From positions 1-64,000 of the forward strand of contig CAMNOU010000001.1 in the NCBI GenBank assembly GCA_946546945.1: 64,000 nt of DNA, read 5' to 3'. The notes under the pieces are model-generated. The model was not told where the DNA came from. It saw nothing but the letters and a program-made list of their open reading frames with translations, and searched no databases. This document shows positions 9,261 to 18,194 of the stretch, piece after piece. The position numbers were made by a program, and so were the translations under genes. The number at the start of each line of letters is the position of its first letter. Positions within the stretch are counted from its first letter, which is position 1. Source of the stretch: an uncultured Lachnospiraceae bacterium. GTDB lineage: Bacteria > Bacillota > Clostridia > Lachnospirales > Lachnospiraceae.

Positions 9261-9906
9261 TATAAAGAAAGAAGACATGCTTCTGTATGCGGTGACAGAC
9301 AGAAGCTGGCTGAACGGAGAAACTTTATATGAGCAGGTGGAGCAGGCGCTTATGGGCGGTGTGACACTGGTGCAGCTGCGGGAGAAAAACCTGGGTGAAG
9401 AGGAATTTCTGCAAGAAGCGGCTGCGATCCGGGATCTTTGCCGGAAATACGGTGTTCCGTTTATCATCAATGATAACGTTGAGATTGCTCTTCGCTGCGG
9501 CGCAGATGGCGTTCATGTGGGGCAGGAGGATATGGCGGCCGGTACCGTGCGTCAAAAACTCGGACCGGATAAAATCATTGGTGTTTCCGCTCACAATGTG
9601 GAAGAAGCACTGGAGGCTGAAAAAAACGGAGCAGATTATCTCGGGGCCGGCGCCGTATTCGGAAGCAGTACGAAAACCAACGCGAACACCCTGGATCACG
9701 CTGTCTTAAAAGAAATCTGCAGTGCGGTTGCTATTCCTGTTGTGGCAATCGGCGGTGTGAATGAAAAGAATATCTTACAGCTTGCCGGCACCGGAATTGA
9801 CGGTGCCGCCGTTGTGAGTGCGATTTTTGCAAAGGAAGATAAGAAAGCTGCGGCAGAAACTCTGCGGGGGCTTGCAGAGCAGATCTGCCGGCAGCAGACA
9901 ACATAG
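9253..9906 (+). CDS. thiE: Thiamin phosphate synthase ThiE
   Basis: VQLREKNLGEEEF, GADGVHVGQEDM, GAGAVFGSSTKTNA, VVAIGGV. Confidence 0.95.
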   Translation: MSNIKKEDMLLYAVTDRSWLNGETLYEQVEQALMGGVTLVQLREKNLGEEEFLQEAAAIRDLCRKYGVPFIINDNVEIALRCGADGVHVGQEDMAAGTVRQKLGPDKIIGVSAHNVEEALEAEKNGADYLGAGAVFGSSTKTNANTLDHAVLKEICSAVAIPVVAIGGVNEKNILQLAGTGIDGAAVVSAIFAKEDKKAAAETLRGLAEQICRQQTT

Positions 9907-9948
9907 AGATCTTCGCTGCCGGAAACAGGATGGAAGGAGAAGAAGGTT

Positions 9949-10752
9949 ATGAAAACAGCATTGACCATAGCGGGAAGTGATTCCAGCGGAGGCGCCGGAA
10001 TTCAGGCGGATATTAAGACCATGATGGCAAACGGGGTCTATGCGATGAGCGCCATTACGGCTCTGACTGCGCAGAATACCATGGGAGTCGACGGGATTTT
10101 TGAAGTGACTCCGGAATTCTTAGGGAAACAGATGGACTGTGTCTTTACGGACATCCGGCCGGACGCGGTCAAAATCGGTATGGTCGCGTCTGCTGATCTG
10201 ATCCGGATGATTGCCGGAAAGCTGAGAGAATACAAGGCGGACAACATCGTAGTGGATCCGGTCATGGTCGCGACCAGCGGCGCAAAACTGATCAGTGACG
10301 ATGCAATCGCGGTTCTCAAAGAGGAACTGCTTCCGCTGGCCTGTGTGCTGACACCGAACATTCCTGAAGCAGAGGAATTATCCGGAATGCGTATTTCAAC
10401 CACAGAGGATATGATCCGGGCGGCAGAGCAGATTGGAAAAACTTACGGCTGCGCAGTCCTTTTAAAAGGCGGACACATGATTAACGATGCCAATGATTAT
10501 CTGTACGGGGAAGGAATCGGGCGCTGGTTTTTTGGAAAACGGATCGACAATCCGAATACTCATGGGACCGGATGCACCCTTTCAAGCGCGATTGCTTCCA
10601 ATCTGTCGAAAGGATACGAACTGGAAGAGGCCGTAAAAAATGCAAAAGAGTATCTTTCCGGTGCACTTGCGGCGATGCTTGATCTGGGAAAAGGACGGGG
10701 CCCGATGAACCATGGGTTTATGATTGCGGAAAACAGCCCCCGGTTCCTGTGA
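9949..10752 (+). CDS. thiD: Bifunctional hydroxymethylpyrimidine kinase/phosphomethylpyrimidine kinase ThiD
   Basis: TIAGSDSSGGAGIQADIKT, VLTPNIPEAEEL, NTHGTGCTLSSAIASNL. Confidence 0.96.
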   Translation: MKTALTIAGSDSSGGAGIQADIKTMMANGVYAMSAITALTAQNTMGVDGIFEVTPEFLGKQMDCVFTDIRPDAVKIGMVASADLIRMIAGKLREYKADNIVVDPVMVATSGAKLISDDAIAVLKEELLPLACVLTPNIPEAEELSGMRISTTEDMIRAAEQIGKTYGCAVLLKGGHMINDANDYLYGEGIGRWFFGKRIDNPNTHGTGCTLSSAIASNLSKGYELEEAVKNAKEYLSGALAAMLDLGKGRGPMNHGFMIAENSPRFL

Positions 10753-10912
10753 GCGCATTATAATCTGCGGTCAGGTGCCGGAGCCTGAATAAAAGATTCT
10801 CTACCCATCAGGAGCATTTTCATGTATAATAAAGACAGCGGCCGGACAGAGAACGAATCGTCTGCCGGCTGCCCGGTAAAATAAGAATGCTTTAGATAAA
10901 GGAAGGGTAGAA

Positions 10913-12328
10913 ATGTCTCTTAAACTGGAAGTTACGCAAAAGCAGACGACTTCGCAGCATATGATTCAGTCTATGGAGATCCTTCAGATGAATACACAGG
11001 AACTGGAGGAGTATATCGAGAATCTTGCGCTGGAAAATCCGCTGATCGAGCTGCCGGATATCGGGTCTTCCAAGACGGATATGCAGCAGGAAGACGCACA
11101 GCGCAAACTGGACTGGCTGGAGTCTACTGATTTACAGAATAGAGTTTACTATCAGCAGGAACGGGATGCCGATAATATGGAGCAGAACTGGCATGACAAG
11201 CGGGATCTTGAGGTAGAGCTGAAGGATTTTCTGATGTCTCAGCTTCTGATAGCGGACTATACTTCAAAGGAAAGGGAAATCATAGAGTTCCTGATCGAGT
11301 CTCTGGATTCGAGGGGATATCTGGTTGATGACATTTTTTCAATTGCAAAGATGTTTTCTGTGTCCGAAGAGGTGGTCTTAAAGCTTCTGAAGGATATCCA
11401 GAGTCTGGATCCGGCCGGAGTCGGAGCCAGAGATCTGCCGGAATGCCTGCTTCTGCAGCTGGAGAGAAAACCGGAGGCTTCCGAGGCGGCAAAGGCAATT
11501 GCGAAAGAGTATCTGGACGACCTTGCCAGAAATCATCTTCCGAATATCGCAAAGAAGCTTCAGATTTCCATCGATGAAGTGCTGGATGCCTGTGAGGAAA
11601 TCCGTGCCCTGAACCCGAAGCCGGGCAATTCTTTCAGTGACCGCGAGCAGCTGCGCTATATCAGCCCGGATGCGATCGTTGTGAAGCTGGAAAACAGGTT
11701 TGAGATCCTGGTCAATGAGTACCAGTACCCGAACTTTACATTAAATACGTACTATATGGATCTGCTGAAGACGACAAAAGATGAAGAGACGAAAAAATAT
11801 CTGCAGACCAAGGCAGCGCAGGCTGAGTGGGTCAAAAACTGTATCGCCGGGCGCACATCTACGCTTTCCCGTGTATTGCATGTACTGGTTGAAAAGCAGA
11901 ATGATTTCTTCCTGTATGGTTCTGCCTATAAACATCCTCTGAAGCTGAGTGATATCGCACAGGAGCTGGACATCCATGAGTCGACGGTCAGCCGTACGCT
12001 CCGGGGCAAATATCTGCAGTGCTCATGGGGAGTATTTCCGCTGAATTATTTCCTGGCATCCGCGGCAGCAAAGGGACCGGCGAAAAAGCAGCCGGGCACA
12101 GCCGGCCGGCCAATGACCGGTGCGGAGGAAGAAAAGACGCCGGATCAGGTGAAGGCGCTGATTCAGAAGATTGTGGACGAAGAGGATAAAAAGAAGCCGT
12201 TGAGCGACCAGAAGATCTGTGAACAGCTGGAGGCGCTTGGCATACAGATTTCCCGCCGCACCGTCAACAAGTATCGCACCGAGATGGGGATACCGGATAA
12301 AAGCGGGCGGAAGAGCTGGGCAGAATAA
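10913..12328 (+). CDS. rpoN: RNA polymerase sigma-54 factor
   Basis: N-terminal LEVTQKQTTSQHMIQSMEILQMNTQEL; C-terminal RpoN-box-like SRRTVNKYR. Confidence 0.93.
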   Translation: MSLKLEVTQKQTTSQHMIQSMEILQMNTQELEEYIENLALENPLIELPDIGSSKTDMQQEDAQRKLDWLESTDLQNRVYYQQERDADNMEQNWHDKRDLEVELKDFLMSQLLIADYTSKEREIIEFLIESLDSRGYLVDDIFSIAKMFSVSEEVVLKLLKDIQSLDPAGVGARDLPECLLLQLERKPEASEAAKAIAKEYLDDLARNHLPNIAKKLQISIDEVLDACEEIRALNPKPGNSFSDREQLRYISPDAIVVKLENRFEILVNEYQYPNFTLNTYYMDLLKTTKDEETKKYLQTKAAQAEWVKNCIAGRTSTLSRVLHVLVEKQNDFFLYGSAYKHPLKLSDIAQELDIHESTVSRTLRGKYLQCSWGVFPLNYFLASAAAKGPAKKQPGTAGRPMTGAEEEKTPDQVKALIQKIVDEEDKKKPLSDQKICEQLEALGIQISRRTVNKYRTEMGIPDKSGRKSWAE

Positions 12329-12376
12329 GAAATACAAAAGAGTTCGAGTGTGTATTACGATTGCAGGAGGAGTATT

Positions 12377-13030
12377 ATGAATTGTTTAGCACCGTCAATC
12401 CTTTCCGCTGATTTTTCAAAACTGGGAGAACAGCTGAAACAGCTGGATCAGGCAGGCGCGCAGTACGTGCATATCGATGTGATGGATGGGGCCTTTGTGC
12501 CGAGTATTTCTTTTGGAATGCCGGTCATCAAATCGATCCGGAAGTGCACAGAAAGAATTTTTGACGTACATCTGATGATTGATGATCCCATTCGGTATAT
12601 TGATGATTTTGTGGATGCCGGAGCTGATCTGATCACAGTGCATGCCGAGGCATGCAGACATCTGGATCGTACGATCCGTGCCATAAAGAACAGAGGAGCG
12701 CTTGCCGCAGTATCACTGAATCCTTCCACCCCGCTTTCCGAACTTGAATACATCCTTCCGGAACTGGATATGGTTCTTCTGATGTGTGTAAATCCGGGAT
12801 TTGGCGGGCAGAAATACATTCCATATATGACACAGAAGATCCGTGATCTGAAAAAAATGATCGATCAGAAGGGCTGCCGGACGGATATCGAAGTGGACGG
12901 CGGCGTTACCCTTGAGAATGTCGGTGAGATCCTCAGCGCAGGCGCCAATATCATAGTGGCGGGAAGCGCTGTCTTCAAGGGTGATATCGAAGAAAATGTT
13001 ACAGCATTTTTAAATATTATGGGTGAGTAA
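12377..13030 (+). CDS. rpe: Ribulose-phosphate 3-epimerase
   Basis: LAPSILSADFSKLGEQL, HIDVMDGAFVPSISFG, VNPGFGGQKYI; start placed at the internal ATG after the AGGAGG SD. Confidence 0.95.
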   Translation: MNCLAPSILSADFSKLGEQLKQLDQAGAQYVHIDVMDGAFVPSISFGMPVIKSIRKCTERIFDVHLMIDDPIRYIDDFVDAGADLITVHAEACRHLDRTIRAIKNRGALAAVSLNPSTPLSELEYILPELDMVLLMCVNPGFGGQKYIPYMTQKIRDLKKMIDQKGCRTDIEVDGGVTLENVGEILSAGANIIVAGSAVFKGDIEENVTAFLNIMGE

Positions 13031-13059
13031 TTCAAGTATCGCTCGCGAGACTTGAATTA
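13028..13059. repeat. Hairpin C module alone, overlapping the rpe stop codon
   Basis: TAATTCAAGTATCGCTCGCGAGACTTGAATTA. Confidence 0.75.
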
Positions 13060-13093
13060 TGAATGATCTTCCGGACACGGAGACCCGGATTTC

Positions 13094-13681
13094 CTATCGG
13101 TCAAGGTCATAAAAAATATCACCCAGAGTCATAGAGATATTGGGAAAACGGCGGAGTGTGATGAGTGTATCGGCATCATACTCCGTATTTTCAGGGTCAT
13201 CATCCAGAATATAAGAAGCATGCAGCTCATATTCTTTGTCTGTCAGATAGTAGATTTCCAGAGATTTGCCGTTCGGCTCCACGATCCAAAATTCATCTGC
13301 CCCGATCAGGGCATATTTTTTCTTTTTTATATGGCGGTCCCTTTGTACAGAAGATGGGCTGATGGTTTCGACAACAAATTTCGGTATCCCATGGTAAGTT
13401 CCTGCTTTTATTTGACTTCGGTCACACACGATCATGATATCGGGGACAACCCATTCATCTTCGGAAATCTTAAGATCCAGATTCTCCATAAACACATTGC
13501 ACAAACTTCCCCTTAACTGGTTATAGATACTGTTGTATATGTTCCCGTTTACAATGCCGTGACGGTAATTTGCAGATGGGGACATATCATAGATGATGCC
13601 ATCCATTTTTTCGATTTTGCGGCGGCCGTCCAGACTTGGCATATCCTTATACCTCCATGCTGCGAAACTCTCATGAATCAT
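13094..13681 (-). CDS. Uma2 family endonuclease-like protein
   Basis: IIYDMSPSANYRH, VVPDIMIVCDRSQI, FVVETISPSS, ALIGADEFWIVEP. Confidence 0.85.
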   Translation of the reverse strand: MIHESFAAWRYKDMPSLDGRRKIEKMDGIIYDMSPSANYRHGIVNGNIYNSIYNQLRGSLCNVFMENLDLKISEDEWVVPDIMIVCDRSQIKAGTYHGIPKFVVETISPSSVQRDRHIKKKKYALIGADEFWIVEPNGKSLEIYYLTDKEYELHASYILDDDPENTEYDADTLITLRRFPNISMTLGDIFYDLDR

Positions 13682-13684
13682 TTC

Positions 13685-13775
13685 TTTTACCTCCTTAAAA
13701 ATGTTTGCAGGAGAATCTGACCGTTCATCGGATTCCCTGCTTTTGTGAATGGATTAAAAAGCAAAGAGTCTTTGA
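13685..13775 (-). promoter_or_regulatory. Shared 5' leader with hairpin upstream of the Uma2 gene
   Basis: Minus strand GCTTTTTAATCCATTCACAAAAGCAGGGAATCCGATGAACGGTCAGATTCTCCTGCAAACATTTTTAAGGAGGT. Confidence 0.55.
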
Positions 13776-13942
13776 TGAAAAAAGAATAATTGACAGTCAG
13801 ATCACAAACAAAAGCTTTCTGGAAGCTGTGTTTATATAAAAGAAACTTGCTTTTGCTAGAGCATAACATAAAAAGGAAGATACGTCAATATGGTTAAAAC
13901 TATGTAATTACACAAATATAGTGTTCCTCATGAGTTAAAATA

Positions 13943-14131
13943 ATATCAGATGGGAGATGACTCCCACTTCAAATGTGTAGAGCATTAAGTGGAAGCAACA
14001 ATTTCGTATCAGTGGGAGTACAATCTCCCATCTGATATACGCTCCGCGAGGATGTGCAGGGATTCGGATTGGAATTATGTCCGCTAAAGCGGACCCGAAT
14101 CCCGCACCAATACTCGCAGACGCGAGTATTG
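13943..14131 (+). repeat. Palindromic element, long copy
   Basis: ATATCAGATGGGAGAT...ATCTCCCATCTGATAT, GCTCCGCGAGGATGTGCAGG, GGGATTCGG...GTCCGCTAAAGCGGAC...CCGAATCCC, CAATACTCGCAGACGCGAGTATTG. Confidence 0.92.
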
Positions 14132-14133
14132 AA

Positions 14134-15120
14134 TTACAAATGGTCTACCGGGGATTCATGCAGCGCATAGGGACGCATCTTCTCCAATATTCCTACCGCG
14201 CAAAGGCTGATCTGATTTAAGGCGTCCATGCGATCCGTATCCATCTCTTTGACCATGCGCTGAAACTCTTTAAATTCATAGGTGAGACGGTGGACTTTTT
14301 CGGTAAAGTCCATCGTTTTTATTAATTTTCCTGATTGATCAAGAAGGTCAAACGAGGAAATCTTATTCATTGGCATCCGGATCTGGATGCACCCGGCTGT
14401 CCCCTGGATGGTGGAGTTTGTCGGAGCCTGGCAGTCCTTTGCTGCAATGGCGGCCGCCTGAAAGCCCGGGTAGTGCAGGATGAGTATTCCGCTGGTGTCA
14501 ACGCCGCGTTCCATGTTCGGGAAATATTCCGCATTTTCCGGAGCGCCGAACAGGCCCAGGATGGCGTGAATATTATAGATGTTCAGGTCCATCAGTGCGC
14601 CGCCGCCCTGTGCCGGGTCAAAGGCTGGCGCGATCACTCCCTGTTTGAATTTGTCATAGCGTGAGGAATACTGGCAGAACTGAAAGTTTACCAGTTTGAT
14701 ATCGCCAAGATCCCGGATACATTCTTTCATCGCCTGATAGGCGGGAGCGAAGTGCAGGCTCATGGCTTCCACCAAAATCAGGCGGCGCGCTCCGGCGGTT
14801 GAAATCAGATCCCTCAGCTGTGAAGACACCAATGTTGCAGGCTTTTCAAGAAGGACATGTTTGCCGGCCTGAAGAGCCTTCTTTGCATAGGCGTAATGCA
14901 GGTGATTCGGAAGAGCTGTATATACCGCGTCAATATCTGTGTTCAGAAGTTCTTCATAGTCAAGATAATAACTGTCCAGCTGCCAGGTTCTGCAGAGTTT
15001 TTCTGCCCGGTCCCGGGAACGTTCCGTTCCCAGAAGATATATTTTTTCAAAATTCAGGGAAGCCATCATGGGAAGAATCTCCTGGACGATCTTTCCGGTT
15101 CCCAGTATACCCAGTTTCAT
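14134..15120 (-). CDS. Gfo/Idh/MocA family oxidoreductase
   Basis: N-terminal Rossmann LGILGTGKI; VYTALPNHLHYAYAKKALQAGKHVLLEKP. Confidence 0.9.
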   Translation of the reverse strand: MKLGILGTGKIVQEILPMMASLNFEKIYLLGTERSRDRAEKLCRTWQLDSYYLDYEELLNTDIDAVYTALPNHLHYAYAKKALQAGKHVLLEKPATLVSSQLRDLISTAGARRLILVEAMSLHFAPAYQAMKECIRDLGDIKLVNFQFCQYSSRYDKFKQGVIAPAFDPAQGGGALMDLNIYNIHAILGLFGAPENAEYFPNMERGVDTSGILILHYPGFQAAAIAAKDCQAPTNSTIQGTAGCIQIRMPMNKISSFDLLDQSGKLIKTMDFTEKVHRLTYEFKEFQRMVKEMDTDRMDALNQISLCAVGILEKMRPYALHESPVDHL

Positions 15121-15759
15121 TTAATGCTCTCCTTTTGATTGATGGAATGGAAAAACCAGCTTCGGGATGTCAGGTTTCGAAACAGTACACACAGAAATGA
15201 TATGTCCGCTTTCGAGCTGATACTGTGAGAAACAAAAGCCGGGTTCGGAACAGATGATTTTCATCGGATCGCAGGACAGATCAAAGGTAAAAGAGAAGCT
15301 GCTAAGCGGCATGGTCAGTCCGGCCCCGTTTTGTTTGATATAGCTTTCCTTCAGAGTCCAGAAGCGTAAGAACCATTCCACGCGCAGTTCCTCTGTCTTT
15401 GCCATGTCATCAAAAAAAGCGCGCTCCTCATCCGTAAACAGCCGGCGGAAAACACTCTCAGGGCATCGGCGTGTTTTTTCCGCGTCGACTCCGATGGGGT
15501 CTTTATCGAGAGCACAGACGACAAGCCCGTCACAGTTGCTGATATTAAAGTGGATATCCGGATATTCGTCAAGGAAGGGCTTGCCAAGTTTTTCGGTCTG
15601 GATATGATCACTGATCTCGTCTGCGGGTATGGAGATCTGAAACAGATCCTGTAACCCGTAAGAGAGAAGTTCGAGCCCGATCCGGTGCTCCATCCGATGC
15701 TGATCACCGGGTGCGCCGGCTTTTGCGGTATCGTAGTACTTCAAATATAAGGTGGCCAT
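15121..15759 (-). CDS. 4'-phosphopantetheinyl transferase superfamily protein
   Basis: PIGVDAEKTRR and FWTLKESYIKQNGAGL are Sfp-type signatures. Confidence 0.88.
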   Translation of the reverse strand: MATLYLKYYDTAKAGAPGDQHRMEHRIGLELLSYGLQDLFQISIPADEISDHIQTEKLGKPFLDEYPDIHFNISNCDGLVVCALDKDPIGVDAEKTRRCPESVFRRLFTDEERAFFDDMAKTEELRVEWFLRFWTLKESYIKQNGAGLTMPLSSFSFTFDLSCDPMKIICSEPGFCFSQYQLESGHIISVCTVSKPDIPKLVFPFHQSKGEH

Positions 15760-15771
15760 CTTTTCTATTTC

Positions 15772-16357
15772 CTATTCTAAATCCAGCCCGGAAAAATCGA
15801 TTTCCAGGTCATCATAAATTCCTGCCGGAACCGTATCCCGGAAGGTATGTTCTTCCATTGTGTTTGTCTCGAAATGATATACCAGAATGCGGTCCATGCT
15901 CTGGTCAACGATCCAGTACTCCCGGACTCCGGCTGTCCGATATTTGAACAGCTTCAGCATGTAATCCAGGTTTTTGCTGGAAGAGGATACAATTTCGATG
16001 ACCCAGTCTGGCGCACCTTTACATCCTTTTTTTTGTCGGCTTCGATGGATCACATATGACACACAGATCCGGTTCTACATAGGTGGTTTCATCATTGGTC
16101 AGAAAAACGGAAAATGGAGCCGCGTAAACTTCACATTTCCCTCCTTTGGCATCAATGTAATTCGCAATGATCTGATGAAGCTTCCAGCTGATCTTCTGAT
16201 GCGATCTGTTGGGAGGGGCCATCAGGTACATGTGTCCGTCAATGAGTTCCGCCCGCTTGCCATCCGGCAGACGATAGATGTCGTCGATGGTATAGGATAT
16301 ATTCTCTTCTGAACGCGGCATGGCATACCTCCGGGTTTTCTTTGCTGTGTTTTGCAT
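15772..16357 (-). pseudogene. Uma2 family gene split by a frameshift
   Basis: ORF 16019..16357 supplies the Uma2 N-terminus (ELIDGHMYLMAPP, VEPDLCVICDPSK) and ORF 15772..16062 the C-terminus (GAPDWVIEIVSSSSKNLDYMLKLFKYRTAGVREYWIVDQ); the frame changes at an 8-T run near 16027-16034. Confidence 0.85.
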
Positions 16358-16364
16358 GTTCTTT

Positions 16365-16460
16365 TTACCTCCTTCGCATTTGTAACGCAGGAGAATCTGA
16401 TTTTCCAGTCAGGATTCTTCTGCTTCTTTGATGAATCAAAAGCAAGAATCTTTGGAAAAT
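16365..16460 (-). promoter_or_regulatory. Shared 5' leader with hairpin upstream of the Uma2 gene (see findings)
   Basis: Minus strand GCTTTTGATTCATCAAAGAAGCAGAAGAATCCTGACTGGAAAATCAGATTCTCCTGCGTTACAAATGCGAAGGAGGT. Confidence 0.55.
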
Positions 16461-16639
16461 ACAGAAATCAGAAAATCAGATATGTAAAAGAATCGTTGCT
16501 TTCCTTAAAAAGTATAACACAGGGGAAGAAAATCCGTCAAACTTCCCGGTTGACAAAACGAATACAGGATGGTAAAAACAGAAAAAAAGGGTGATTTTAT
16601 GGAAGATTATGACAGAAGAGACAGGGTCCGGATAGAAAT

Positions 16640-17298
16640 TCTGGATCAAAAAATACAGCAAGGACTCGGAGGTGGGAGGCTGCGGCATGCACGGTTATGT
16701 ACAGGCGATTGATGCAAAATCCTCCTATATCCGCCAGTTTTATTAGAGAAGGCTTGAGCTGGGAAAACATCTGGCAGAGCCGGATTTTATCTCCATCTAT
16801 ATTTATGCCTATGATGCGGTCTGGACAGGAGAAGGATTTTTAAGCAGAAGAGCCTCCGATCCGCTGTTCGTAAAGCATGCGCTGGCGAATCTCAGGGAAG
16901 ACATACGTGCGGCCGGCATGTCAGACAAAAAGGTCTATGTGACAGAGTGGAACCTGACCGTATCGGACCGGAATTATATCAATGACAGCTGCTTTAAAGG
17001 GGCCTATATTGTAAAAAATTATATTAACAGCTATAGGGACACCGACATGATGGCTTATTTTCACGGAAGTGACCGTATTGCTGAATATTTTGATACCGAT
17101 TACATGCTCTATGGAGGAAGCGGACTGATCACCCGGGACGGAATTTTTAAACCGGCGGCTTTTGCCTTTGAATTTCTGAACCGTCTGTACCGGTATTATA
17201 TTTCCGGCAAAGATTCGTATATCGCAACGACGGATGGAAGAGGGAATTACGGGATTGTCTGCCATAACTGTAAGGCGCTCAATTACAATTATTATTAG
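16640..17298 (+). pseudogene. Remnant of an AraC-GH39 fusion protein (GH39-like C-terminal part only)
   Basis: KVYVTEWNLTVSDRNYINDSCFKGAYIVKNYI matches the C-terminal region of 19308..21704; in-frame TAG near 16746; N-terminal domains absent. Confidence 0.75.
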
Positions 17299-17653
17299 CT
17301 TCTCATTCCCGATTCCGATGGCGATGGTTCCGGATGCGATCAACTACCAGGAGGACCGGACGGGAATCCGCTCCGATGGAATCTCATATGCGACGGTATC
17401 TCTGTCCACCAAGATTAGAAATGCCATCGGCGTTGCAGTCGCTCTGATGATCATGGGCGCAATGGGATATGTCGGCACCGCACAGGAGCAGACGGCACAG
17501 GCCATGACCGGCATCAACATTGTGGTCAACCTGATCTTCGGAATCCTGTACCTTTGCTGCCTGATCCCGCTGTTCCTCTATCCGCTGAATGAGAAGAAGA
17601 TGGATGAAGTACTGGCAAGTCTGGAGCAAAAGAGACAGGCTGCGGAACAGTAA
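17299..17653 (+). pseudogene. Remnant C-terminus of a GPH-family sugar symporter
   Basis: GIRSDGISYATVSLSTKIRNAIGVAVALMIMGAMGYV...QAMTGINIVVNLI matches the C-termini of 21892..23253 and 35954..37330; 5' part deleted. Confidence 0.8.
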
Positions 17654-17712
17654 AAGGCGAAATATTGAAAAGAAAACCGAAGAAAAATCTGGTATCATAA
17701 TAGAAGATTAAC

Positions 17713-18180
17713 TTGAACTTAAAGAAAAGGAAAGGGGATTACGATATGGGATTCGCAATGCGGATGAACCTGAACGGGGAAATCGTGAAAAAAGATTCTT
17801 TTAGAAACATTTACATTAACGGAGACAGGAACGGGTTTGAATTTGACGTGCAGCTCGGATATTACAGAGGACATTATCTCTCTGATATTGATTCGCTGGA
17901 AGTATATCTGGACGGAGAAAAGATGCCGCAGGAGGCGGTAACGTTTGAACTGAATGGAAAAGAGATGCCGGTTTACAAGCTCTCCTGGGCAGTAACCGAG
18001 TTCTGGAGCCAGGTGGTGCCGGCAAAGATCCGTGTGATCAGAAAGGGCGGCGTCGCTGACGGAGAGCATGAACTGGATTTTCGCCTGATGATGCGTGTAC
18101 CTTATATGGAGATCGGACCGGATCACACCTTCATGCCTTTGGACAGCGGTGAAAAAGTAACAGTGAACGTGGCAGAGTAA
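17713..18180 (+). CDS. C-glycoside deglycosidase beta-subunit-like protein (DUF6379 type)
   Basis: Small protein resembling 24305..24697 and 38534..38926 (FQ/ELGYYRGHYLSDIDSLEVYLDG...); directly 5' of a sugar isomerase/epimerase-like partner. Confidence 0.7.
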   Translation: MNLKKRKGDYDMGFAMRMNLNGEIVKKDSFRNIYINGDRNGFEFDVQLGYYRGHYLSDIDSLEVYLDGEKMPQEAVTFELNGKEMPVYKLSWAVTEFWSQVVPAKIRVIRKGGVADGEHELDFRLMMRVPYMEIGPDHTFMPLDSGEKVTVNVAE

Positions 18181-18194
18181 AGGAGAGAACGAAA

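Noticed and set aside
10913-12328. Sigma-54 regulon within the window
   Set aside because: rpoN is present but I could not support any -24/-12 promoter or enhancer-binding protein gene nearby.
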